From an uncultured Bacteroidales bacterium (lineage in GTDB: Bacteria > Bacteroidota > Bacteroidia > Bacteroidales > Paludibacteraceae), in contig CAMOUL010000019.1 of assembly GCA_946626605.1 (NCBI GenBank), positions 1 through 36,585 on the forward strand: DNA of 36,585 nucleotides, given 5' to 3'. Both the position numbers and the translations under genes were made by a program. The notes below the pieces were generated by a model. It did not search any database. It was not told the origin of the DNA and worked only from the letters and a program-made list of their open reading frames with translations. This document shows, one piece after another, positions 1-7,877 of the stretch. Numbering within the stretch: the stretch's first letter is position 1; the number at the start of each line of letters is the position of its first letter.

Positions 1-267
1 ATCTTAGGTGGTAAATAAGGAATAATAGAACTCTTGTGCCGGGTGTATTGTTGCGCTATGAATGTCGCTTCATAACGCAAGATGGCATATTCTAATTCTG
101 AAAATTCGATTTCTTTTTTTTGGTCATAATGTTAATTATTGTATTGGGTTAATAATAAAACGCCGCCACGCGGGGAGCGCAGCGACGCGATAAGAGAAAG
201 AAATAGAAAAACTGATGTCTGAAGGTGCAGATATTTTGCACCATTAAATATTCTATGTTAGCCCAGA
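1..267. other. Gene-free left edge
   Basis: I see no supportable gene here. The stretch is AT-rich apart from a GC-rich patch at 159-193. It carries a 12-bp inverted repeat (51-80, listed separately) and a weak hairpin with GGTGCA/TGCACC arms near 224-242, just past the kwaB stop codon. The hairpin has no following T-run on the minus strand, so it is not a convincing terminator. The GC-rich patch could be a remnant of other DNA, but nothing in it is recognisable. Confidence 0.6.
51..80. repeat. Inverted repeat, 12-bp arms, 6-bp spacer
   Basis: Arms TTGCGCTATGAA (51-62) and TTCATAACGCAA (69-80) are reverse complements at 11 of 12 positions, around the spacer TGTCGC. The geometry of 11-13 bp arms around 6-8 bp fits a tyrosine-recombinase core site, but also a plain operator or an RNA hairpin. 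No T-run follows on either strand, which argues against a terminator. It lies about 190 bp beyond the end of the Kiwa genes. Confidence 0.55.
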
Positions 268-1263
268 TTACTGATTCTCTTCAGGACGGAGAATGTCCTT
301 TCCCGGAGAAAGATAGTCGTTGCTGGATAATTCAGAATGAAGAAAAGCATCGTCCAATAACTGGATAAACAAATTTTGTGCGGATTTCTTTTCCAAATCA
401 AATTTATTACCGGCAGACACTTTCAACCTTCTCGAAAGGTAAGCATGTGCTCTCGCGAATTGAATTATCTTATCTTTATCAACTACATTTAGAATTAAGG
501 CATTGGTTGTTACCTTGATTAACTTTCTAGCAAATGAAATGTCACTTTCTGCCCTCTCCCGTAGTTTAGCAATATCCTCGACCAAATCCACTGCAGCAAT
601 CTGCTGTATTGAACTGCGTGCGGAGCGCTGTACGATATCCTTGAAGTCGTTGAACTTCTCCAATATGGAGATATTGTATATCAAGGCCGTATTATCTAAG
701 AGGAAGAAATCTATTTTTCCATCAATTCTAAAGATATCATCTTTTACAATATCAATTTGCTCTGCATCTTTAAAGATGAACAAGTTGCGCCCTTGTTTCA
801 AAAGATTGACGGAAAAGGTTTTACGATAGATAATGATATGGTTTCCTTCCACTCCATAACTAGCAATCCAGGCATCCACATCTTCAAAGTTATCGGTATC
901 AAAATTGAATACACGATTGTTATTCGCAGTGAAGTATCCATCGTTGAACAAGTTTATATCCACCTCTTTCATCAACGATATCGGACGGAGTTCTTCGTCT
1001 AAATCATATTGATAGATTACATTTTTTCTATCCTCAGCTCCTGATAGATTTAACACCGCGAAGGTGGGTTCATCTATCATTTGTCGAAGTTGAATCAGAT
1101 TATCGCGCAGGACTTCTTTTATAGGATCAAATGCATCATAGCGGACATTTGCCTTCTTCAGTATATAGTCATCTTGTGGATGCAAGATAAAATACAGATT
1201 CATGCCACAATCCTCTTGGGCAATTAGCTCATCTAATTTGGCTTGTAATGTTTCTTTCGTCAT
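268..1263 (-). CDS. kwaB: KwaB-like DUF4868 protein of a Kiwa anti-phage system
   Basis: This is the second gene of a Kiwa-type defence pair. In known Kiwa systems the DUF4868 protein KwaB works with the membrane protein KwaA at the inner membrane and acts on invading phage DNA. From the ATG at 1263 it has 331 residues. It is hydrophilic, with no signal peptide or membrane segment. The C-terminal half matches the DUF4868 pattern: a helical stretch rich in E, K and R, ending in LLDDAFLHSELSS, which corresponds to the LLNDDYL.S.LT signature of the family. A TTG codon at 1290 would add nine residues starting directly after the kwaA stop; I prefer the ATG, 27 bases after that stop. The neighbour kwaA makes the call much stronger. 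Assignment is from recalled family patterns, without an alignment. Confidence 0.8.
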   Translation of the reverse strand: MTKETLQAKLDELIAQEDCGMNLYFILHPQDDYILKKANVRYDAFDPIKEVLRDNLIQLRQMIDEPTFAVLNLSGAEDRKNVIYQYDLDEELRPISLMKEVDINLFNDGYFTANNNRVFNFDTDNFEDVDAWIASYGVEGNHIIIYRKTFSVNLLKQGRNLFIFKDAEQIDIVKDDIFRIDGKIDFFLLDNTALIYNISILEKFNDFKDIVQRSARSSIQQIAAVDLVEDIAKLRERAESDISFARKLIKVTTNALILNVVDKDKIIQFARAHAYLSRRLKVSAGNKFDLEKKSAQNLFIQLLDDAFLHSELSSNDYLSPGKDILRPEENQ

Positions 1264-1290
1264 AATTAAATTATTTAAGGTATTATACAA

Positions 1291-1875
1291 TCATGCATTC
1301 TGGTAGAGCCAACAGACTGTTTTCGATATTTGCAGATACGGCCGAGTCACATCCGTATCTGGAGATATCTCTTCGTTTGTGAGAAATAACGTCCCCTTCG
1401 GCAATTGGTCTGTTTTCCCCGCATAGAGGTGAAATCCTTTTAAAGCCAATATCGGGCTGGCAGCATACCAATCCGTTCTTTTCAGAATGACACAATACAT
1501 AAGGAATATCACAGCAAAAACAATAATATCCCTTATATTGCCAAAATCAAAACTCACTATTGTCAAAATGGTAAATAGTAATGACATGTATTCAGCATCC
1601 TTGTTTTCAATATTCTGGATTTTTACTGGCAACGTATCCGGCGAGCCTTTTAACTTATGGCGCAGCATCCAATACACTCCTTGGCTCCACAGAAATCCTA
1701 ACAGACAAAAGAGGGCTATGAAATTCCTCGGTCGAGCCAGAAACAGATTTCTCCACCCGATAAATTCCCAGTCCGGTCCCAAATAAATGGGGATATCAAC
1801 ACTCTTGATAAACGCCAATATGAATATTAATTCCATTGACATGATACAAAGATTTGTTTTACTTATTAGTTTCAT
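1291..1875 (-). CDS. kwaA: KwaA-like membrane protein of a Kiwa anti-phage system
   Basis: A 194-residue inner-membrane protein with four hydrophobic segments (about residues 9-27, 51-71, 96-112 and 115-131) and a soluble C-terminal part of about 60 residues that begins with YAASPILALKGFHLY. Size, four-helix layout and position directly before a DUF4868 gene match KwaA, the membrane component of Kiwa that is thought to sense phage attack at the envelope. The start is the ATG at 1875, preceded by GAGG about eight bases upstream, one of the few Shine-Dalgarno-like sites here. It begins 21 bases after the stop of the leucine-rich-repeat gene, and I find no TAnnTTTG promoter in between, so it is probably co-transcribed with the secreted-protein genes upstream. 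Confidence 0.75.
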   Translation of the reverse strand: MKLISKTNLCIMSMELIFILAFIKSVDIPIYLGPDWEFIGWRNLFLARPRNFIALFCLLGFLWSQGVYWMLRHKLKGSPDTLPVKIQNIENKDAEYMSLLFTILTIVSFDFGNIRDIIVFAVIFLMYCVILKRTDWYAASPILALKGFHLYAGKTDQLPKGTLFLTNEEISPDTDVTRPYLQISKTVCWLYQNA

Positions 1876-1896
1876 GGTTTATCCTCAAATTACCTA

Positions 1897-3369
1897 TTAT
1901 TCCCTAATATTCGAACCCTGCACGTTGTATGTCGCATTGCCGCTACGGATAAGCATTTGACCGTTTTCTAGGAACTTCTGCGGTGCTGGAGTGATATTTT
2001 CGCATCCGTTTAATCCTGTTGGCTCATTGCTTTGTGTTTCAAACGAACCAGTCTCTTCGTCAATGACCTCTGTTCCGTTCAGACTCTGGCGGGTGTAGTA
2101 GTATCGGGTATCGGGCGAAAGACCGGAGATAGTGAACGAGTAATACTCCGCAAAGCGTCTCTCTTCTTCGCCATTCTCACTATACAAAGCAGGCATACGC
2201 GCAGGCATGAGACCGCTGTTGATGTCAATATTCGTCAAATGGCCGTTGGCATCAAACGTAAGCGACATGAACCGCTGTGTCTTGGCTTCGTCGGTATAGA
2301 GCGTCCATACATACCCCGTCGCCGAGAAATTCTGCACCCAACTTACAGAAGCTGTATCTACACCCGTCACTATCGGCGGTTCGATAGGAAGAATACTGGC
2401 GCAATCTTTCCAACCTGCTGCTTGTTGGTAAAGATGTAGAGATTTGCGAGGCACGTAGAGATGAATATACTCACTTCCGTATAGTTTATTTTCCCCGAAA
2501 GTATTTCCATTTTTTTCCAGCAGTGGAGGTGTAGTTGTATAGATAGTTAAAGATAGAATAGTTGATCTTTCTGTATAATCCCAAAAATATTCATTTATTA
2601 TACTAATTCTATTTCCTAAAACAATTTTGTTTGTTGAACCGGTAATTGTTAATATACCTAAATATTGCAAACTATCTTTCAATACTATTTCCTTCAAGGA
2701 ATCTGCTCTATAGAATGCAAAAGATTCTATTCGATGCAATGTGTTAGGTGTATCCAAATGCCGAAGATGAGAATTATTTAAAAAAGCTGATTTTTCTATT
2801 TTGTGTATTCCTGAAGCAATGGAATATGATGTATCTTGCTTTTCTGGTGGGTATGCGATTAATTGCGATATGTCTTTATCGTATAGAACTCCATCTATGG
2901 AGCAATAGAATGGATTGTCTTCTTTTACATATATTCTTTCAAATCTAGAGCCGGCAAAAGTACCTCGGAAAATGTTCTCAGTTCCTCCTACATACCTATT
3001 TAAAATTGCTGTGTCGCATCCAATGTATGTCCTGGGTAGTGTAACTGATTTGACATGCGCAGGAGAATTGAAAAAGGCCCAATCCCCACAGCCGACAACA
3101 GGATATGTTATTCCATCATAAATTACACTATCTGGGATTACTAACGAGTCTGTTCTGTACAAACTTTCATTATTTGTCATTGGTCCGATGACCACGGCAT
3201 CTTCGTATTGCATTGAGAGACAATACACTATACTATCGCCTTCGGCGTTACTCAAGGCAAAATCATATGGATACACTTGGAACCATTGCTCTTGGGCATT
3301 TATATCAGGGGCGCATAAGACACACGCCCCTAGTATAAATAGTATCATTTGGTGATAAACCATACGCAT
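1897..3369 (-). CDS. Secreted BspA-type leucine-rich-repeat protein
   Basis: About 490 residues. Start chosen at ATG 3369, four bases after the upstream stop, so it is translationally close to the preceding gene; ATG 3363 is equally possible. An N-terminal hydrophobic segment ending near DINAQ is a signal peptide. Residues about 85-325 carry degenerate LRR_5/BspA repeats (a CGDWAFF box, KIEKSAFLNN, RIESFAFYRADSLKEI) ending in the usual cap motif LYVPRKSLHLYQQAAGWK. A fibronectin-like segment follows (FTISGLSPDTRYYYTR). The last 27 residues, containing QKFLENGQMLIRSGN, resemble short Bacteroidales surface-protein tails and match in style the end of the 2010-residue protein in this window. BspA-type repeats typically mediate adhesion. 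The exact ligand is unknown. Confidence 0.75.
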   Translation of the reverse strand: MRMVYHQMILFILGACVLCAPDINAQEQWFQVYPYDFALSNAEGDSIVYCLSMQYEDAVVIGPMTNNESLYRTDSLVIPDSVIYDGITYPVVGCGDWAFFNSPAHVKSVTLPRTYIGCDTAILNRYVGGTENIFRGTFAGSRFERIYVKEDNPFYCSIDGVLYDKDISQLIAYPPEKQDTSYSIASGIHKIEKSAFLNNSHLRHLDTPNTLHRIESFAFYRADSLKEIVLKDSLQYLGILTITGSTNKIVLGNRISIINEYFWDYTERSTILSLTIYTTTPPLLEKNGNTFGENKLYGSEYIHLYVPRKSLHLYQQAAGWKDCASILPIEPPIVTGVDTASVSWVQNFSATGYVWTLYTDEAKTQRFMSLTFDANGHLTNIDINSGLMPARMPALYSENGEEERRFAEYYSFTISGLSPDTRYYYTRQSLNGTEVIDEETGSFETQSNEPTGLNGCENITPAPQKFLENGQMLIRSGNATYNVQGSNIRE

Positions 3370-3373
3370 AAGA

Positions 3374-5671
3374 CTAATGTTTAATAATGAGAGATTTTGA
3401 ATCATGGGAACGCCCATCTGAAACAATAAGATTGTAAATACCATCATCTAACATAGAAATATCGACTATAGAACTAGTTCCATTAATAGAAGTATGCAAT
3501 ACCAATTTCCCAGTAGCATCCATAATGTACAAGAAATAGGTTTGACTATCTGCCATTCCTATCGTTATATTTTGAGATGCAGGATTCGGGAATAAGCTTA
3601 AAAGTTGCGGTCTTGTATTTACCTTGTTGTTTAGTGCAGAACGAATTAACATGCCATTTAGGCTATTTCTTGCATACCAGTATATATCCTCCGTGCATTC
3701 TCCTTTTATATTTAAGGTTGCTCTTACCGTATCTGGAGTTCCATACCACACAGCAGTAGGACGATTGGTTTGTGTGTCATCTTCCGTATATCCTTGTTTA
3801 AAATGCGTGCCTTTTATATACCAATCAGCATTTTGCATGGGCTGACGATTACCATCTTTTTTTAGATAAAAGAATATATAGTTATACGCCATCATAGCAT
3901 CATCAACACCTATAGTCCAAGTTATCGTATCCACCTTGATTGTGTAATTTTCCAAGGTGGATATTGGGCAAGTGTTTCCACTCCCTGTTGCCCACACAGA
4001 AACTTGATAATTTCCTTTATCCGCACCACTTGTAATATATGATACAATACTACTGTCATTGGGATTTTGGTGTGCATAGGACATATTCCAGTTAGGAAGA
4101 GGTGTCCAGTGATAGGTTTGCCCAGGAATGGGAGTCTGAACTCGCAATGTCGTTTCTATTTCTCTTTGCGAGAACAAACACGTGTCGGATGGAATAATAC
4201 TATCCGGTGGAGTAGGTTGGAAGGCCAGTGCAAAAGTAGCGGTATCTCCCCAATAATAATTCGTTTCATCATACATTTCTCCACGAGGAATCACTTTTAT
4301 CTCTTGCGTTCCTGCAATAGTTCTCCACACTAAAGAATCACCACCAATGGTGGTATCATTTCCCACAATCCACTTATAATATTCCGCTTGGGGAGCATGC
4401 CCTAAGCCTGTTATTTTAAATTTGTATGTTGTATCTGTTTTCAGACAACCATAATCAGTTATGCCTGTCACAGATGCAGGTTTGACATATATCCAACTTG
4501 ATTTCCTGTAAATTCTATCGCATGTATCTTTAGAAACGGCAACAATGGTATCTTTCAATAACACAGAATCAGGATTAATTGGTGTTATAGATATGGAAAA
4601 TCCGATTGTATCATCATTGATAAAGTCCCAACCTTTTGGTAAATCCCAATGAACACCACTACCTGCTACTTGACCATCTAATATGAATAGTGTGGTATCT
4701 GCAACACAACGGTTATAGACATCCCCTTCCTTTTGAAGAATTATGGAATTTCCCCAAGTTCTATGCATCTCTACACTTGTAGATGAACCATTACAGCCAT
4801 CGCCGTTTGTGTATGTCGCCGTAATAGTAATGAACGGACTGGTATTTTCATTTGGGGTCACTGTTACTATGTTTCCCGATTGTGTTCTTGGTGCGAAACG
4901 CCAATTATTATCCGAACTAGCCCAATGGTATTTAACGCCGTCTTCTTGTTCTACTTCAAAAGTAATAGATGCTTTACCATACGGCACACATGTACTTGAT
5001 AGGAATACCGGCTTTGGAGCCGCTTTGCCAAGATACTTATATACAGGAGTACTATCATTTGCCAAACCAACTTGAACATTAATATACTCATTCCCCGTTA
5101 CATTCCCCGCCACAAAGGTTACAGAACTGCCATCGCCGGCATTGTATATTTTCTTATTTACAAGACCGGAACTGAATGACCAAAAATATTCATCTACACC
5201 TATGCCTTGAGTAAGGTTTTTGGTCAAGATAGGTTTAATGGAATAGACTACCGTATCACCTTCCAAGATACAATCAGGACCAGAAATTTCAATATTGTAT
5301 GGAGATTCATTAGGATTAAATTGTTTGTATATATCAATACTAACAGACGTGCTACCGCAACCTACTTGATTATAAATGTATGTCAATCTACCTTTGCCTT
5401 CGCCATGCGAACTAATCTGTATCGAATAGGAATTGGCTGTATAATCCGGGTTTACTTTGAGATCTCCGGATATAGACCAATGATCAAACGAATTTCGTTT
5501 GTTTTCATCATCCATAGAAATAGTAACAAATTGCAATGAATCTTCTATAATTACAATGGAATCATAAGTACTTAGCCATAAACCATTATAACGCAGCCCG
5601 GTATCTGCCTTGTTTGCATAAGTATTAGTAATTCCTACAACGAGAAATAAAATGAAGAATAAGCGTTTCAT
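3374..5671 (-). CDS. T9SS-secreted multi-domain PKD-like protein
   Basis: 765 residues with a clear signal peptide (MKRLFFILFLVVGITNTYA). The middle consists of several beta-sandwich segments of PKD/Ig type, recognisable by repeated patterns such as GQTYHWTPLPNW, VKYHWASSDNNW and EYYKWIVGND, in which a bulky-W turn is followed by an acidic stretch. The last ~80 residues are a type A T9SS sorting domain: LFPNPASQNITI, then YIMDATGKLV, ending DGIYNLIVSDG..SKSLIIKH. The protein is therefore expected to be exported through the outer membrane by the Por machinery and kept at the surface or released. It lies 27 bases after the DUF3244-like gene and ends 4 bases before the LRR gene, so an operon is likely. 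No enzymatic motif is visible. Confidence 0.8.
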   Translation of the reverse strand: MKRLFFILFLVVGITNTYANKADTGLRYNGLWLSTYDSIVIIEDSLQFVTISMDDENKRNSFDHWSISGDLKVNPDYTANSYSIQISSHGEGKGRLTYIYNQVGCGSTSVSIDIYKQFNPNESPYNIEISGPDCILEGDTVVYSIKPILTKNLTQGIGVDEYFWSFSSGLVNKKIYNAGDGSSVTFVAGNVTGNEYINVQVGLANDSTPVYKYLGKAAPKPVFLSSTCVPYGKASITFEVEQEDGVKYHWASSDNNWRFAPRTQSGNIVTVTPNENTSPFITITATYTNGDGCNGSSTSVEMHRTWGNSIILQKEGDVYNRCVADTTLFILDGQVAGSGVHWDLPKGWDFINDDTIGFSISITPINPDSVLLKDTIVAVSKDTCDRIYRKSSWIYVKPASVTGITDYGCLKTDTTYKFKITGLGHAPQAEYYKWIVGNDTTIGGDSLVWRTIAGTQEIKVIPRGEMYDETNYYWGDTATFALAFQPTPPDSIIPSDTCLFSQREIETTLRVQTPIPGQTYHWTPLPNWNMSYAHQNPNDSSIVSYITSGADKGNYQVSVWATGSGNTCPISTLENYTIKVDTITWTIGVDDAMMAYNYIFFYLKKDGNRQPMQNADWYIKGTHFKQGYTEDDTQTNRPTAVWYGTPDTVRATLNIKGECTEDIYWYARNSLNGMLIRSALNNKVNTRPQLLSLFPNPASQNITIGMADSQTYFLYIMDATGKLVLHTSINGTSSIVDISMLDDGIYNLIVSDGRSHDSKSLIIKH

Positions 5672-5698
5672 ATTTTATAACATATTAAAATTTTAACA

Positions 5699-6094
5699 TT
5701 ATTGTACTACAAATTGTCCTACAAGGTCACCACTGGCGGTGGAGATACGGAGTACATAAACACCGGGAGTTGCGATCTGCTCGGAGAGGGAGTTCGTGAA
5801 CTGCTGGTTCAATACCATACTGCCTGTAGAAGCCTTCACCACCGTCGCCTGTGCGGATGGAATAGCTGTCGTCTGTTTTAAGATAGACAACTGATTTCCA
5901 TTAATTAATGCACGGAAACTGGCAGGACGGGGAGGCTCCCCCGGAAATTGCTCAGGGTCGTCTAAAGGATTGTCTCCTTCAATTGCTCCCATTTCCACTA
6001 CTTCAATCAACTGGATTTCCGTTTCTTCTGCGTGTAATACACATGGCATTACCAATAGTAGGCTTAATGCCATAATAATGATTTTTGATTTCAT
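5699..6094 (-). CDS. Small exported DUF3244-like protein
   Basis: 131 residues from ATG 6094, with signal peptide MKSKIIIMALSLLLVMPCVLHA. An alternative ATG at 6118 adds eight residues and would place the start directly after the leader hairpin. The mature part has a proline-rich linker (GEPPRP), then one beta-rich domain with LINGNQLSI and a closing PGVYVLRISTASGDLVGQFVVQ. This is the pattern of DUF3244 and of small type-A-like domains in Bacteroidales. Function is unknown. It is the first gene after the only promoter I find for the run that ends in kwaB. Genes of this class often follow a TPR/HTH regulator, as here. Confidence 0.6.
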   Translation of the reverse strand: MKSKIIIMALSLLLVMPCVLHAEETEIQLIEVVEMGAIEGDNPLDDPEQFPGEPPRPASFRALINGNQLSILKQTTAIPSAQATVVKASTGSMVLNQQFTNSLSEQIATPGVYVLRISTASGDLVGQFVVQ

Positions 6095-6124
6095 AAAGAT
6101 AGAGATTTTGTTAAACATAAAATA

Positions 6125-6150
6125 CCGCCAAACGCTCAATCGTTTGACGG
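6125..6150 (-). promoter_or_regulatory. Hairpin/dyad at the 5' end of the surface-protein/Kiwa transcript
   Basis: CCGCCAAACG and CGTTTGACGG are reverse complements at 9 of 10 positions around a 6-base spacer (CTCAAT). The dyad starts two bases downstream of the TACCTTTG box, so it spans the expected transcription start and would form a hairpin at the extreme 5' end of the mRNA. It could be an operator, a 5' stabilising stem, or a binding site for the TPR/HTH regulator encoded next to it. No direct evidence separates these. Confidence 0.6.
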
Positions 6151-6152
6151 TG

Positions 6153-6184
6153 CAAAGGTAGTGCATTTTACTGATGTAACCAAA
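6153..6184 (-). promoter_or_regulatory. Bacteroidetes promoter for the DUF3244-to-kwaB run
   Basis: Read on the minus strand: TTTG (6184-6181), 20 bases, TACCTTTG (6160-6153). Both boxes match the Bacteroidetes -33/-7 consensus exactly at the spacing seen throughout this window. It is the only promoter I can identify for the five minus-strand genes down to kwaB. Confidence 0.75.
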
Positions 6185-6273
6185 TTTTTAATTGGGAAAA
6201 GCAAAATCACAAAATGCTGATTATTAGCACTTTGTGAATTTGACAATTGGGAAAGTTTAGCCGGTTAGAGTCT

Positions 6274-7761
6274 CTATCCCAATAAACCGAGTAAAAATGT
6301 ACGCAAATTAGGGGTGGTTGTACCCAATTTGTTAGATGTCGTATATTTGAATTTTCCAAGACCGCTCTTAGCATAGGGTATCATATTAACCATCTGATTT
6401 GTATTCGCATTTAATAAAACAAGAATACAAAGACGTATTTCTTTTTGGGATAAGTTATATGGCTGCAATTTAGTAATAATGTTATACAAATACTTATTGG
6501 AGAGTGCACACATCTCCGTAAAATTCTTCCAATGAAGATAATCTTGTAAATCCTGCTCACTTTGTATCAGCTTACAGAACTGCTCTATGTCTGCGATTAT
6601 TTTTTCATGATGTGCATTGTGTAACTGGGACAGATTGCCAATATTTTGAGTAAGGATAGCCTGCTGTTCTTCTGCCACCTTATTCAGAATAGTCAAATCA
6701 TTTATTTGTTGTGAAAGCAGTTCTTTCTTTTTCCTTTTGTGTTGTACAATAATAGTCCCCATGCCCCCCGCTATAACTAATGTTGCGATAATGGCATATA
6801 GCCACCGTAAATCAGGTTCCCGAGTTAAGTCTTGCTCTAATAATTGGATAGCCTGCGACAATTCACCTTGACGAATCGCTAAAAGTTTATGAATATCAGC
6901 CCTGTCTGCAGCCGTTTGACGAACAGCTTCTAAATTCTTTGTCTCATCATCGTTTGTCAGAATATACAATGCATTATTTATATCTGATAATGCGTGAGAA
7001 GTGGCAAGAACCTTATTTGCATAATATGCCGCTGAATCTTTGTTCCCGATGTGTGAATATGCTTGAGCCAGTTGCATTGCGCCGAAATACATTGATGGAT
7101 AATGATATTTAGATTTGTACGCATATACAATCACAGAATCATATTGTTTACACCTAAGACATGCTTGCGCCTGTGACATATAGCAGAACGCAATCAAAAC
7201 ACTATCGGCAGAGTTAACTATAATGCCTTTTGTGATAGAAAAACAACTATCCTTCTTTCCTTGTTCCGCTAATTCAAACGCCATATCATTTCTTGCATAA
7301 CAATATAACAAAGAGTCATTGGATTTCAAATAATAGTCTGTTGATTGCTCAAACATGTCGTATGACAACTGAAACTCACTTGCCAGATGGCAAATGTCAC
7401 CCATATTATTATACACCCGCCCTAATATATGGTAGTCTTTTGTGCCGGAATGAGTGGCGGCGATGAACACCTGCATGGCTTCTACCGGGTTCTCTTTTGC
7501 ACGGAGCAGTTTGCCATAGTGATAGCAGGTATGGGCATATTCATCGGCATGGAGCCATTGCCATTGGCCGAGTGTCTCACATGCTTGCGCGAGAGTGGCG
7601 CTGTCGCCTTCGTCTATACCGTATTGTTTGCCGGCATGCCATAGGCTGTCCGCCTGCGCAACGACAGACTGCGCCTCGCGTACAGCCTGCGGAGCGCATG
7701 CCATGAGGCATCCTCCCATCGCCACAATCCAGCATCCTATGATCCATCGCTTACCAATCAT
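6274..7761 (-). CDS. TPR membrane regulator with C-terminal HTH
   Basis: 495 residues from ATG 7761. It opens with a hydrophobic leader and a possible lipobox (CLMAC, Cys22). TPR-like helical repeats follow over residues ~40-300 (YNNMGDICHLASEFQLSYDMFEQS, split by hydrophobic heptads). Next come one membrane helix (~322-338), a basic KRKKK stop, a coiled coil, and a C-terminal domain with LSQKEIRLCILVLLNANTNQM, which resembles the LuxR-like HTH of Bacteroidales TPR regulators. Such proteins are thought to sense an envelope signal with the TPR part and bind DNA with the tail. It is divergent from ansA, 90 bases upstream of the DUF3244-operon promoter, and may control that operon. The ATG lies five bases from its -7 box, so the mRNA looks leaderless. 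Confidence 0.7.
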   Translation of the reverse strand: MIGKRWIIGCWIVAMGGCLMACAPQAVREAQSVVAQADSLWHAGKQYGIDEGDSATLAQACETLGQWQWLHADEYAHTCYHYGKLLRAKENPVEAMQVFIAATHSGTKDYHILGRVYNNMGDICHLASEFQLSYDMFEQSTDYYLKSNDSLLYCYARNDMAFELAEQGKKDSCFSITKGIIVNSADSVLIAFCYMSQAQACLRCKQYDSVIVYAYKSKYHYPSMYFGAMQLAQAYSHIGNKDSAAYYANKVLATSHALSDINNALYILTNDDETKNLEAVRQTAADRADIHKLLAIRQGELSQAIQLLEQDLTREPDLRWLYAIIATLVIAGGMGTIIVQHKRKKKELLSQQINDLTILNKVAEEQQAILTQNIGNLSQLHNAHHEKIIADIEQFCKLIQSEQDLQDYLHWKNFTEMCALSNKYLYNIITKLQPYNLSQKEIRLCILVLLNANTNQMVNMIPYAKSGLGKFKYTTSNKLGTTTPNLRTFLLGLLG

Positions 7762-7765
7762 GCTG

Positions 7766-7796
7766 CAAAGGTACAACAAAAAAACGAGATACGCAA
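7766..7796 (-). promoter_or_regulatory. Promoter of the TPR/HTH regulator
   Basis: Minus strand: TTG (7796-7794) within TTGCGTAT, 20 bases, TACCTTTG (7773-7766). It is back to back with the ansA promoter, with 27 bases between the two -33 elements. Confidence 0.75.
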
Positions 7797-7823
7797 GAAA
7801 AAAAAGGAAAAAGCACGCGGGGC

Positions 7824-7854
7824 TTGCATATATGCAAAAAAAAGTGTACCTTTG
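7824..7854 (+). promoter_or_regulatory. Promoter of ansA
   Basis: TTGCATAT starting at 7824, 20 bases between TTG and TACCTTTG (7847-7854). The leader to the ansA ATG is about 20 bases and holds a five-codon ORF (MSFMQ, 7864-7881) whose TGA overlaps the ansA ATG. Confidence 0.75.
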
Positions 7855-7877
7855 CAGCGCAAAATGAGTTTTATGCA

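Noticed and set aside
51..80. Inverted repeat as the chromosomal dif site
   Set aside because: Geometry fits, but I do not recognise a Bacteroidetes dif sequence and no Xer gene or replication-terminus feature is visible.
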